Shown piece by piece: positions 14,461-22,382 of a stretch of 22,820 nucleotides of DNA. Under the pieces are notes generated by a model. The model did not search any database. It was not told where the DNA came from and was given only the letters and a program-made list of their open reading frames with translations. Made by a program: the position numbers and the translations under genes. How positions within the stretch are numbered: the first letter of the stretch is position 1; each line of letters begins with the position of its first letter. The stretch is taken from contig NZ_SDGL01000017.1 in NCBI RefSeq assembly GCF_007095465.1, forward strand, positions 1 through 22,820, in the 5' to 3' direction. Source of the stretch: Lactobacillus mulieris (GTDB lineage Bacteria; Bacillota; Bacilli; Lactobacillales; Lactobacillaceae).

Positions 14461-15018
14461 TCATAATGATAAAATGTTTGTGGGAGCGTTTTCACGATAA
14501 GCTTTAATAATTTTTAATAATTCTTCTGGACTTTCTCGCATTTCGCGTCGAATCCATAAAGTGAAAATAGTAGCAATACCACTAAAGACTACTTCATAAG
14601 CATAAGGCTGTTTAAGAGGACCATTATTTTGATTGTGGTATTTTGAGAAAATTTTTACTAATGTTTTATAAAAATCTGCAATAAATTCCGGATATAAATC
14701 ACTATTTAATATTGAAAATAGTAGTTTTTGATGTTTGATTAAGTAATTAATAACTTCTTTTAAGGATGCTTCGGAAAAGAAATGTGGATTTTGAGGTTCA
14801 ATTTTTAGGCAGGCAGAAATATCGGTTAAGATAGTTTCCTTAATCTCTCGCCATAAGTCACTCTTATCGAGATAATTTAAATAAAAAGTTCCCCGATTGA
14901 TTTGGGCTTTTTTAGTAATGCTAGAAACAGTCATCTTTTGATAACCTTCGGTTTTTAATAAATAAATAAAAGCATCTTTAATTTTCTGTTTAGAATTTGT
15001 TCTTCGAATATTTCCCAT
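14461..15018 (-). CDS. TetR/AcrR-family transcriptional regulator
   Basis: Residues about 10-56 form a TetR helix-turn-helix: KIKDAFIYLLKTEGYQKMTV, then a recognition segment INRGTFYLNYLDKSDL with the typical G-T-F-Y-x-Y-F/L pattern. The remaining 130 residues are helical and should bind ligand and form the dimer. Total length is 185, normal for the family. AAGGAG is 6 bases before the ATG. It is transcribed divergently from an ABC ATPase/permease pair, and the shared 114-bp gap carries two TGTACA boxes. By the usual arrangement it represses that transporter and perhaps itself until an inducer binds. The inducer cannot be predicted. Confidence 0.88.
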   Translation of the reverse strand: MGNIRRTNSKQKIKDAFIYLLKTEGYQKMTVSSITKKAQINRGTFYLNYLDKSDLWREIKETILTDISACLKIEPQNPHFFSEASLKEVINYLIKHQKLLFSILNSDLYPEFIADFYKTLVKIFSKYHNQNNGPLKQPYAYEVVFSGIATIFTLWIRREMRESPEELLKIIKAYRENAPTNILSL

Positions 15019-15052
15019 AATTTTCTCCTTATATCAACGCCTTATTGAAAAA

Positions 15053-15115
15053 TGTACATAGAAAACAAAGGCAAAGGTGCTAGAATACTTGCATAGTAAA
15101 TCAACACAATGTACA
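15053..15115. promoter_or_regulatory. Candidate TetR operator pair and ABC promoter
   Basis: The palindrome TGTACA appears twice in the divergent gap, at 15053-15058 and 15110-15115, each preceded by AA. ATCAAC also occurs upstream of each. Between them TGCTAGAAT (15078-15086) is a good extended -10 for the ABC genes. The left box would fall at the -35 zone and the right box just after the start of transcription, so a repressor bound at both would block the promoter. The match to this regulator is inferred from position only. Confidence 0.45.
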
Positions 15116-15132
15116 GATTAGGAGTGAATAAT

Positions 15133-15834
15133 ATGTCAATAATTGATGTAAAAAACAGTTCTAAAGAATATAAAACTGGAAATACAACTGTTCTTGCTAA
15201 TAAGAATATTACTTTTTCAGTTGATAAAGGTCAACTAGTAATTATTCTCGGATCATCTGGAGCAGGAAAATCTACTTTGCTCAATATTTTGGGAGGTATG
15301 GATACCAATACTAGTGGTGACGTTATTATCAATGGCCACAACATTGCTAACTATTCTAGAAAAGAATTAACAGCTTATCGTAGAAAAGATGTTGGTTTTG
15401 TATTTCAGTTCTACAACTTGGTTCCTAATTTAACAGCTAAAGAAAATGTAGAATTAGCTGCTGAAATTGTACCTAATGCAATGGAAGCAAGTGAAGCGTT
15501 AGATGCAGTGGGGCTGGGAGATAGAATGAACAACTTCCCTGCACAATTGTCAGGAGGACAACAACAACGTGTTGCTATTGCCCGGGCAATAGCAAAGAAT
15601 CCAGCAATTTTACTTTGTGATGAACCAACTGGAGCGCTTGACTATCAAACTGGTAAACATGTTTTAAAAATTTTACAAGAAATGAGTACGAAAAAAGGCT
15701 CAACAGTTATTATTGTTACACATAATGCCGCAATTGCACCTATTGCCAATCAAGTAATTCATGTTCATGATGGTCAAGTTAAGAGGATTGAAAAGAATGA
15801 ACATCCAACAGATATTTCTGAAATTGAATGGTAA
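15133..15834 (+). CDS. ABC transporter ATP-binding protein, MacB/LolD type
   Basis: The ATPase of a mechanotransmission-type ABC system, working at the inner face of the membrane with the FtsX-like permease encoded next. Walker A is GSSGAGKST (near residue 40), the Q-loop lies in VFQFYNL, the signature is [14 protein letters not shown], Walker B is [12 protein letters not shown] and the H-loop is [12 protein letters not shown] and the DEPTGALD form are typical of MacB, LolD and BceA. The ATG at 15133 is chosen because TTAGGAG lies 6-8 bases upstream; an in-frame ATG at 15109 would overlap the right TGTACA box and has no ribosome binding site. 233 residues is normal. The gap to the permease is 17 bp. 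Confidence 0.93.
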   Translation: MSIIDVKNSSKEYKTGNTTVLANKNITFSVDKGQLVIILGSSGAGKSTLLNILGGMDTNTSGDVIINGHNIANYSRKELTAYRRKDVGFVFQFYNLVPNLTAKENVELAAEIVPNAMEASEALDAVGLGDRMNNFPAQLSGGQQQRVAIARAIAKNPAILLCDEPTGALDYQTGKHVLKILQEMSTKKGSTVIIVTHNAAIAPIANQVIHVHDGQVKRIEKNEHPTDISEIEW

Positions 15835-15851
15835 AAGCTAGGAGAATTTGA

Positions 15852-18395
15852 ATGAAGAAAAAGATTCTATGGAAAGATGCTTGGCAAGCAATAACTGGAT
15901 CTTTAGGTAGATTTGTTGCAATTTTCATGTTGATGATGGTAGCTGTCTTTACCTTTATTGGTCTTAAAATGACGGGTCCAGATATGAGAAGCACAGCTGT
16001 TGATTCATTTAAGAATAATAATTTAGCTGATATAACAGTTGTTTCAAACTATGGCTTAAATAGTAAAGATAAACAAAAAATCGAAAATCAATCTGGTGTA
16101 AAGAAGGTTGAATATAGTTATCTTCAAGATTCTACTGTTAATGATAGTAAAAAGAGTTTAAGGGTATATTCTGAAAGCAAAAAGATATCTAAAGTAGAAC
16201 TTACTAAAGGCCACATGCCTAAAAATAGCTCTGAAATTGTTATCTCTTATTTGTTGAAAGATAAGTATAAACTTGGTAAAAAGATAACTTTAGATAATCA
16301 CAGTAGTTTAAAGCATAAAAAGTTTAAAGTTGTCGGTTATGTTCGCTCAAGTGAGTATTTAGATAAACACGATATGGGGCAAACCACTGTAGGTACAGGT
16401 CAATTATCTGGCTTTGCTTTTGTAAAGAAGTCTGCTTTTAAATCCGGTACAACAACTGGAATAGCTAGAATTACTTATAAAAAGACTGCTAAAATGAATC
16501 CATATTCAACTAAGTATTCTAACTATATTAATGACAAGGAAAAAGATTTAAAGAAGGAATTAGATAAGAATATTTCAGCTAAAGAAAGTAAAACCAAAAA
16601 TAAAATTGCTGAAATTAATGATAGTTTAACTAAGTTAAATGCAATTGTAGCGGTTAAACCTGAATATCAAAGTCAGATTAAGCAACTTGAAAGTGCTAAA
16701 GCGAAGCTTGAACATTTGAATAAACCTAGCTACACAGTTAATACTCGTGATGAATTCCCAGGTTATGAAAATTATCGTTCAAATGCAGAAAGAATTGACG
16801 TTTTATCTAATATTTTCCCAGTATTCTTATTTGCAATTTCTGCCTTAGTTTCTTTAACTACAATGACTAGATTTGTGGAAGAAGAAAGAATTAATATTGG
16901 TACTATGAAGGCAATTGGCTATAGCAATTTTGATGTGGCTAAGAAATTTATTGTTTATAGTATGCTTTCAAGTACATTTGGTGTGATTTTTGGTGCATTT
17001 GGTGGATTTAGAATCTTACCTGGCATTATTTTTGAGGCTTATGCAGCCAATTCAACAATGACTGGCTTTAGAAGTCAATTCTCTTTAGCTTGGCTAATAT
17101 TAGGACTAGTTGTTGCCTGGGCATGTACGACTTTAGCAGCACTTTACGCCTTAAAGAAAGATGTTAAAGATCGCCCAGCTCAATTATTACTACCTAAACC
17201 ACCTAAAAAAGGTTCAAAAATTTTCCTTGAAAGAATCACACCATTATGGAGTAGATTGAGTTTTAATCACAAGGTTACCTTCAGAAACCTCTTTAGATAT
17301 AAGACAAGAATGTTAATGACAATCTTTGGAGTTGCTGGTTGTACAGGCTTATTAGTAATGGCTTTTGGTATTCGAGATTCACTTTCAGGAATTAGTAAAA
17401 ATCAATATACCAACATTATTAAATATGACATGATTGCGGTTAAGAACTCAAATCCTAGTTCTAAACAAAACGCAGACTTATTGGATGAACTAGATTCAAA
17501 TAGTGTTAAACGCTATAAGCGGATTCACTTTACTACTTTGAATCGTAATCTTGGGGAAGACAAGACTAAGCAAACTATTAATGTGATTGTTCCTAAGGCC
17601 AATACTGACTTATCTAAGTATATTAATTTAAAGAGCAGTTCTACTGGAAAGAAATTAAAATTAACCAATAATGGTGTAGTTATTTCTGAAAAGTTGGCTC
17701 AATTAACCAATGCTAAGGTTGGACATTATATTAAGTTAAAAGATACTAACGATAAGTGGAAAAAATTCAAAGTTAGTGGCATTTGTGAAATGTATATGGG
17801 TCACTACATGGTAATGAATAAACAAGCTTATAAGCATTACTTTGATAAAGAATATAAGACCAATGGGTATCTGATAAGTACTAAGTCAGGTAAATTACAA
17901 ACAGTTTCTGAAAAATTGATGGATACTGGTGCAATTAAAGGTATTAATCAAAATGTTAACAACAAGAAAACGATTGATAACTTGATTAATTCACTTAATA
18001 AAGTTATTTTGATTTTAATTGCAATTTCTACAATTTTGGCATTAGTTGTTATCTATAATTTAACTAATATTAATGTTGACGAAAGAATGCGTGAACTTTC
18101 AACTATTAAAGTATTGGGATTCTTTGATAAAGAAGTTACGATGTACATTTATCGGGAAACTATTATTCTTTCAATTCTAGGTATCCTAGCTGGATATTTA
18201 GTCGGTATTTGGTTACATAGCTTTATTATTACCACCTTACCACCCGTTAACGCTATGTTTGATCCTAATATGTACATATCTAACTTTATTTACTCAGCCC
18301 TCATTCCAGCAGTGATAACTACTGTCTTAGCATTTATTATGCACAAGAAGATTAAAGATGTTGATATGTTAGATGCTTTAAAGTCGGTTGAATAG
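15852..18395 (+). CDS. FtsX/MacB-type ABC permease
   Basis: An 847-residue membrane subunit with two tandem FtsX cores. TM1 is at about 17-40, followed by a large extracytoplasmic domain to about 310 that includes a Lys/Glu-rich coiled coil (about 230-285). FtsX core 1 follows (about 313-440, with RFVEEERINIGTMKAIGYS). A fourth membrane segment near 484-505 opens a second extracytoplasmic domain, and core 2 lies at 710-845 (NVDERMRELSTIKVLGFF). Such permeases handle peptides, lipids or drugs, and some (BceB-like) act as sensors. This one has the double-extracytoplasmic-domain layout rather than the ten-TM BceB layout. The ribosome binding site is TAGGAG. It shows no terminator of its own before the small-RNA terminator at 18537. 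The substrate is unknown. Confidence 0.9.
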   Translation: MKKKILWKDAWQAITGSLGRFVAIFMLMMVAVFTFIGLKMTGPDMRSTAVDSFKNNNLADITVVSNYGLNSKDKQKIENQSGVKKVEYSYLQDSTVNDSKKSLRVYSESKKISKVELTKGHMPKNSSEIVISYLLKDKYKLGKKITLDNHSSLKHKKFKVVGYVRSSEYLDKHDMGQTTVGTGQLSGFAFVKKSAFKSGTTTGIARITYKKTAKMNPYSTKYSNYINDKEKDLKKELDKNISAKESKTKNKIAEINDSLTKLNAIVAVKPEYQSQIKQLESAKAKLEHLNKPSYTVNTRDEFPGYENYRSNAERIDVLSNIFPVFLFAISALVSLTTMTRFVEEERINIGTMKAIGYSNFDVAKKFIVYSMLSSTFGVIFGAFGGFRILPGIIFEAYAANSTMTGFRSQFSLAWLILGLVVAWACTTLAALYALKKDVKDRPAQLLLPKPPKKGSKIFLERITPLWSRLSFNHKVTFRNLFRYKTRMLMTIFGVAGCTGLLVMAFGIRDSLSGISKNQYTNIIKYDMIAVKNSNPSSKQNADLLDELDSNSVKRYKRIHFTTLNRNLGEDKTKQTINVIVPKANTDLSKYINLKSSSTGKKLKLTNNGVVISEKLAQLTNAKVGHYIKLKDTNDKWKKFKVSGICEMYMGHYMVMNKQAYKHYFDKEYKTNGYLISTKSGKLQTVSEKLMDTGAIKGINQNVNNKKTIDNLINSLNKVILILIAISTILALVVIYNLTNINVDERMRELSTIKVLGFFDKEVTMYIYRETIILSILGILAGYLVGIWLHSFIITTLPPVNAMFDPNMYISNFIYSALIPAVITTVLAFIMHKKIKDVDMLDALKSVE

Positions 18396-18405
18396 ATGAT
18401 ATAAT
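18377..18405 (+). promoter_or_regulatory. Promoter of the small RNA, inside the permease gene's end
   Basis: TTTAAA (18377-18382) and a perfect TATAAT (18400-18405) are exactly 17 bp apart. The -35 lies in the last codons of the permease gene and the -10 starts 5 bases after its stop. Confidence 0.65.
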
Positions 18406-18411
18406 CATTAA

Positions 18412-18577
18412 TGACGAGTCGATAAAGAACGCGAGATGCGTATATTTATCAGGGGACATCTGCTTTTAATAGCAAGGCACGGGAAGTGTTGATGTTTTGG
18501 AAGACCTATTGTGAACGTGGAATTCCAACTTTGCCCAAAAAGACCACTTCTTTCCATGAGAAGTGGTCTTTTTATAT
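18412..18577 (+). ncRNA. Structured small RNA or leader, class unknown
   Basis: About 165 nt run from a good promoter to a strong terminator with no sensible coding. Visible pairings: GATAAA (18421-18426) with TTTATC (18445-18450), enclosing ACGC/GCGT. Next is an eight-pair stem, GGGACATC (18453-18460) with GATGTTTT (18491-18498), closing a three-way junction that holds TGCT/AGCA (18461-18464, 18471-18474) and GGCAC/GTGTT (18476-18480, 18486-18490). Then TTGGAA (18497-18502) pairs with TTCCAA (18523-18528), sharing two bases with the junction stem. GAAGTG in the junction (18483-18488) could instead pair with CACTTC in the terminator (18545-18550), which would allow switching. It shows no SRP, 6S, tmRNA, RNase P or T-box core. 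It could be a trans-acting sRNA, a 3'-UTR RNA of the ABC operon, or a regulator of gpmA. Confidence 0.6.
18537..18577 (+). terminator. Terminator of the small RNA and ABC operon
   Basis: A perfect 15-bp stem (18537-18551 with 18559-18573) has a 7-base loop, and the right arm ends in T5. It is the first terminator after the permease gene. Confidence 0.92.
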
Positions 18578-18654
18578 CTTTTTAACCTATGCAAACAAGT
18601 TTATCCGTTGTAAAATAGTTAGTGAAACATTGAATTATTTAAAGGAGATATTTC

Positions 18655-19347
18655 ATGTCAAAATTAGTTTTAATCCGTCACGGTCAAAGTGAATGGAACC
18701 TTTCAAACCAATTTACTGGTTGGGTTGATGTTAACCTTTCAGAAAAAGGTGTTGAAGAAGCTAAAAGAGCTGGTCGTTTAATTAAGGAACATGGTCTTAA
18801 ATTTGATCAAGCTTACACTTCAGTATTGAAGCGTGCTATCAAGACTTTGCACTTTGCACTTGAAGAAAGTGACCAACTTTGGATTCCTGAAACTAAGTCT
18901 TGGAGACTTAATGAACGTCATTACGGTGCTCTTCAAGGTTTAAACAAGAAGGCTACTGCTGAAAAGTACGGCGATGAACAAGTTCACATTTGGCGTCGTT
19001 CATACGATGTTTTGCCTCCAGCAATTGATGATGATAATGAATACAGTCAAGCACATGATCGTCGTTACTCAAACTTGGATCCTAACATTGTTCCAAAGGC
19101 AGAAAACTTACATGTATGTTTAGATCGTGTAATGCCATTCTGGGAAGATCACATTGCTCCTGACTTATTGGCAGGTAAGAATGTTATTATCGCAGCACAC
19201 GGTAACTCACTTCGTGCTTTGACTAAGTACATTGAACGTATTTCTGATGAAGATATTATGGATCTTGAAATGAAGACTGGTGAACCAGTTGTTTACACTT
19301 TCGACGACAAGTTGAACGTAACTGACAAGGTTAAGTTAGACGACTAA
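18655..19347 (+). CDS. gpmA: 2,3-bisphosphoglycerate-dependent phosphoglycerate mutase
   Basis: A glycolytic enzyme that interconverts 3- and 2-phosphoglycerate in the cytoplasm, using 2,3-bisphosphoglycerate as cofactor. The phosphohistidine motif [10 protein letters not shown] is at 6-15 (catalytic His9). The substrate-binding stretch [14 protein letters not shown] is complete, and [10 protein letters not shown] supplies the second active-site histidine. The length of 230 fits bacterial dPGM. AAAGGAG precedes the ATG at a normal distance. Codon use is visibly biased to the preferred set (AAG, GAA, CGT, GGT), as expected for an abundant enzyme. A possible -10 TAAAAT at 18611-18616 lacks a good -35. 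The gene is flanked by terminators. Confidence 0.97.
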   Translation: MSKLVLIRHGQSEWNLSNQFTGWVDVNLSEKGVEEAKRAGRLIKEHGLKFDQAYTSVLKRAIKTLHFALEESDQLWIPETKSWRLNERHYGALQGLNKKATAEKYGDEQVHIWRRSYDVLPPAIDDDNEYSQAHDRRYSNLDPNIVPKAENLHVCLDRVMPFWEDHIAPDLLAGKNVIIAAHGNSLRALTKYIERISDEDIMDLEMKTGEPVVYTFDDKLNVTDKVKLDD

Positions 19348-19358
19348 TCATTCGTTAT

Positions 19359-19397
19359 AAAAGACTATTCTCTTAGAGGATAGTCTTTTATTTTTTA
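19359..19397 (+). terminator. Intrinsic terminator of gpmA
   Basis: AAAAGACTAT...CTCT pairs with AGAGGATAGTCTTTT (19375-19389), with one G-T pair, and is followed by a T-run. Confidence 0.88.
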
Positions 19398-19499
19398 CAA
19401 TTTGGTTATGAAAATTCCTTTTGAGTGATATTTTAAAATTTTTTCGATAAAATAAAAAAGATAAAATTAAAAAACATAACAATATAAAGGAAAAAGTAT

Positions 19500-20645
19500 A
19501 TGCAGAATAATTATCCAAGCAATTCTCGAGTAGCGCTTTATGAAAGTAATAAACGAAAAAGAAATAAAAAATTACGTTTGATTATTGGAGTAATGATGAT
19601 TTTATTGCTCGGGATAGGATCATATATTGGCTATATCTTTTTTAGAACTAAGGGTGCAATTGATAAAACTTATGATCCTAAGACTGCTGTTGCTACGAAT
19701 AGTTCAACTTTTAATGGAAAAAAGAGTTTTGCAGTTTTATTAATGGGTACGGATACAGGGGCTTTTAATAGAACCGATAAAATGGGGAATACTGATACGA
19801 TGATTGTAGCAGTTGTTAATCCCTCTAAGAAGCGTTATACACTTATGTCCATTCCTCGTGATACAATGGCTCAAATGGTGGGTGCTAAATCATTGACTGC
19901 GGAAAAGATTAATGCCGCCTATTCAATTGGTGGAGCTAAAATGGCGATGAATACTGTTTCTAAACTAATTAACGTTCCAATTAAATATTATGCTGTAATA
20001 AATATGGGTGGCTTGCGTAAAATGGTTAATGGTGTAGGTGGCGTTACTGTTACACCTCCACTTAGTTTTTCATACGGGGGCTATAGTTTTAAAAAGGGAA
20101 AGAAGACTAAATTAAATGGTTCTCAAGCTTTAGCTTATGCAAGAATGCGTTATGATGATCCAACTGGTGACTATGGACGTCAATTGCGACAAAGACAAGT
20201 CATCATGTCATTGATAGAGAATGCTTCTTCAATTTCAACCTTGGCTAACTTAGAGTCAATTTTAAATTCGGTTTCGGAAAATGTAAAAACTAATCTGTCA
20301 TTTAATAATTTGATGGCTATTTTCCAAAACTATAAGAGTAGTACTGCAACTTCAAAGAGTGATTATTTACATGGATTGAGTGTTACTATTGATGGAGCAT
20401 CTTACCAAGTTATGTCAGATACCGAGCTTCAGAGAGTATCTGATTATGTACGTAGCGAATTAGGTCTTGAAAAAGAAAAAATAAGTAATTTTGAAACTTA
20501 TGAAAATAAGTTAAATGAACAAAATGGCTTTAGTTTTAGTAGTACCGAAGATCAAGAATATACCGTATATGATTATGGAAGTGACACTAGTTCAGATACG
20601 AATAGCGATAGTGATCAAGATAATGATGATACAGGAGATTATTAA
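19500..20645 (+). CDS. LCP (LytR-CpsA-Psr) family cell-wall polymer ligase
   Basis: A membrane-anchored phosphotransferase that attaches teichoic acids or capsule-like polymers from lipid carriers to peptidoglycan. A basic N-terminus (KRKRNKKLR) precedes one TM helix at about 27-49. The LCP domain (about 78-240) has LLMGTDTGAFN, GNTDTMIVAVVNP and SIPRDT, and the C-terminal motif ALAYARMRYDDPTGDYGRQLRQRQVI, whose Asp and Arg residues contact pyrophosphate and metal. The last 25 residues are an Asp/Ser/Gly/Thr-rich acidic tail (YDYGSDTSSDTNSDSDQ). The ATG at 19500 has AAAGGAAAAAG just upstream. The plsY-like gene begins 2 bases after its stop, so the two are cotranscribed. Older naming calls such proteins transcriptional attenuators; a ligase role is better supported. 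Confidence 0.93.
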   Translation: MQNNYPSNSRVALYESNKRKRNKKLRLIIGVMMILLLGIGSYIGYIFFRTKGAIDKTYDPKTAVATNSSTFNGKKSFAVLLMGTDTGAFNRTDKMGNTDTMIVAVVNPSKKRYTLMSIPRDTMAQMVGAKSLTAEKINAAYSIGGAKMAMNTVSKLINVPIKYYAVINMGGLRKMVNGVGGVTVTPPLSFSYGGYSFKKGKKTKLNGSQALAYARMRYDDPTGDYGRQLRQRQVIMSLIENASSISTLANLESILNSVSENVKTNLSFNNLMAIFQNYKSSTATSKSDYLHGLSVTIDGASYQVMSDTELQRVSDYVRSELGLEKEKISNFETYENKLNEQNGFSFSSTEDQEYTVYDYGSDTSSDTNSDSDQDNDDTGDY

Positions 20646-20647
20646 CC

Positions 20648-21265
20648 TTGATACATTTTAGTTCATTTATAATTGGATACATATTAGGTAATTTCTTATT
20701 TGCTTTAATTGTAGGAAAGTATTTTCTCCATGCAGATCCGACTAAAAATGGATCAGGTAATCCGGGAACAGCTAATATGGGAGCTGTTTTTGGAAAAAAG
20801 TGGGGTATTTTAACCTTAATCGGGGATGCTGTAAAAAGTATATTGGCTTTAACTATTACTTGGCTTTTATTTAAAAGTCAACTAGCTATGGCATATTGTG
20901 GTTTAGGTTTAATGCTAGGGCATTGTTATCCTGTTACTAATCATTTTAAAGGAGGTAAAGGGGTAGCAGTGATTGGAATTACAATGTTGGCTGTTGATTT
21001 TAAAATGGCTTTGATTATTTTGCTAATTGCACTAGTATTAACCATTATCATGAAAAATTTGACCATTCCTCCTTTATTTTTTACCTATTGTTTTGGAGTA
21101 GTTAGTTTATCACTAGGTAAAACTAATCGTGGTTTAATTTTTTTGGTCATAGGAATCATTATGACTATTCGTTTTTGGAAAGATATTATCGATTTTGTTC
21201 AAGGCAAGGGTAAGAAAGTAGATATTTTATTTAGTATCAAGAAAAAGATTGGAATAAAGATATAA
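20648..21265 (+). CDS. plsY: PlsY-type acyl-phosphate:glycerol-3-phosphate acyltransferase
   Basis: A membrane acyltransferase that makes lysophosphatidate from acyl-phosphate and glycerol-3-phosphate, the first step of phospholipid synthesis. It has about five membrane helices and 205 residues, the usual size. The three family motifs are visible: GSGNPGTANMG (the serine/asparagine loop), KKWGILTLIGDAVKS and GHCYPVTNHFKGGKGVA. Motif 1 reads NPGTAN where the standard enzyme has N(I/P)GATN, suggesting the second paralogue found in many lactobacilli, so equal activity is not certain. The start is TTG (20648), with AGGAG 11 bases upstream inside the previous gene. It forms an operon with the LCP gene. 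Confidence 0.85.
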   Translation: MIHFSSFIIGYILGNFLFALIVGKYFLHADPTKNGSGNPGTANMGAVFGKKWGILTLIGDAVKSILALTITWLLFKSQLAMAYCGLGLMLGHCYPVTNHFKGGKGVAVIGITMLAVDFKMALIILLIALVLTIIMKNLTIPPLFFTYCFGVVSLSLGKTNRGLIFLVIGIIMTIRFWKDIIDFVQGKGKKVDILFSIKKKIGIKI

Positions 21266-21288
21266 AGAGGTTTAGAAAAAATCAATAT

Positions 21289-21336
21289 AAAAAGCGTAGA
21301 TGTTAGGTATTATAACACTTAACATCTACGCTTTTT
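21289..21336. terminator. Two-way terminator between plsY and the GDPD gene
   Basis: A long stem, AAAAAGCGTAGATGTTA on the left with TAACATCTACGCTTTTT on the right (17 bp perfect), has A's and T's outside. It serves the convergent genes ending at 21265 and 21358. Confidence 0.93.
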
Positions 21337-21357
21337 GTTTCTTCTCAGATTATTATA

Positions 21358-22302
21358 TTATAGTTTGTAATGATTTCTTTTTAAAAAGGTTTTAAAACTA
21401 GGACAACGATATATTTTTTCATAATCAATAGCCTTTGCAGAGTAGTTAGTGAAATAATAGTCTACACCATTTTTAATTGCTTGTTTTATTTGAGCAGAAC
21501 TATCAATAGTCCAAGTACAAAATTGTTTATTGTGCTTATGCGCAAATTTAATGTTTTGTGGATATGCTAGATGTTCCTCAGGAGCAACAATATCTATGTT
21601 TGAATCTTTGGTTGCTTCTTCAAAAGCAGGGTAATCGCCACACAAGAACAATGTTTTAACTTTAGGAAGAAACTTTTTAATTCTAGCCGCATCTTCTTTG
21701 GTCCAACATTGTATTATTAGCCGTGAAACAGGTATTTTACATTCATGAATGGTTTTAACTAAAGTAGGTATTTGATTGAAATCCCACTTTGTACGTACTT
21801 CGACAACAAAGTTTACATCTTTATCTTTTTTATAGTGGTTAAAAACTTCAGATAATCTATGACAATGTTCATTATTAGCTGTTTTTAGTTCTTCTATTTC
21901 TGAATCGGTCATATCTCTAAATAATTGGTTACAATGAAAGATTCGCCGGGCTGATGGATCGTGACTAACCCATAATGTTCCTTCTTTAGAACTAACTAAA
22001 TCTTGTTCAATATAGTGTGAGCCAGAAGCAATAGCTTGGTCATATGCCGCAAAAGTAGGCTCTATTTCATCATTAGAACCACTACCTCTGTGGGAAATAA
22101 CATGTTTTGCTGCAAAATAATTGATATAATTGGCATAATTTTTCTCCAAATTTACACCTTGTTTTATATAATTGTCATTATTGTTATTTGTCTGTATAAC
22201 TTTGGGCGCATTAGCATAACCTATACAATATCCCAATCCAACAGAAAATGACGCTAAAATGATACTAAAAATAGTAACTCCCTTTGACTTTATGTTTTTC
22301 AT
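21358..22302 (-). CDS. Membrane-anchored glycerophosphodiester phosphodiesterase
   Basis: A GDPD-family hydrolase that splits glycerophosphodiesters to glycerol-3-phosphate and an alcohol; surface forms can act on lipoteichoic or teichoic acid glycerophosphate. A single N-terminal hydrophobic helix (about 9-30) works as anchor or uncleaved signal, putting the domain (64-305) outside. The active site is complete: H71-R72-G, E81 in EPTF, E99 and D101 in EQD, H114-D115. The usual (E/I)K after the third strand appears as VEVRTK. The Asn-rich segment 38-44 is a flexible linker. Start: ATG with GGGGA close upstream and a promoter at 22333-22361. It follows, on the same strand, a YfhO-like gene. Confidence 0.9.
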   Translation of the reverse strand: MKNIKSKGVTIFSIILASFSVGLGYCIGYANAPKVIQTNNNNDNYIKQGVNLEKNYANYINYFAAKHVISHRGSGSNDEIEPTFAAYDQAIASGSHYIEQDLVSSKEGTLWVSHDPSARRIFHCNQLFRDMTDSEIEELKTANNEHCHRLSEVFNHYKKDKDVNFVVEVRTKWDFNQIPTLVKTIHECKIPVSRLIIQCWTKEDAARIKKFLPKVKTLFLCGDYPAFEEATKDSNIDIVAPEEHLAYPQNIKFAHKHNKQFCTWTIDSSAQIKQAIKNGVDYYFTNYSAKAIDYEKIYRCPSFKTFLKRNHYKL

Positions 22303-22332
22303 CTAATCCCCAATCTAAAAATTGATAATCTA

Positions 22333-22361
22333 ATTGTAGCGGATATAAAAGTAGCAGTAAA
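22333..22361 (-). promoter_or_regulatory. Promoter of the GDPD gene
   Basis: On the minus strand TTTACT (22361-22356) and TACAAT (22338-22333) are separated by exactly 17 bp. Transcripts would start about 25-30 bases before the ATG. Confidence 0.6.
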
Positions 22362-22382
22362 ATCTTTATTAAATTAGTTGTT

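Noticed and set aside
15109..15132. Upstream ATG start for the ABC ATPase
   Set aside because: It has no ribosome binding site, overlaps the right TGTACA box, and the ATG at 15133 has a TTAGGAG site and the usual family N-terminus.
18412..18577. Assignment of the structured RNA to SRP RNA, 6S RNA, tmRNA or a T-box
   Set aside because: The SRP GGUCCGGAAGGAAGC-type core, the long end-to-end 6S stem, the tmRNA ends and the T-box TGGNACC bulge are all absent. A passing likeness of GTGTTGATGTTT to part of Bacillus SRP RNA does not extend.
18486..18692. A 68-codon open frame running across the small RNA, its terminator and the start of gpmA
   Set aside because: It crosses a 15-bp terminator hairpin, has no good ribosome binding site and overlaps gpmA in another frame; its product has no protein-like composition.
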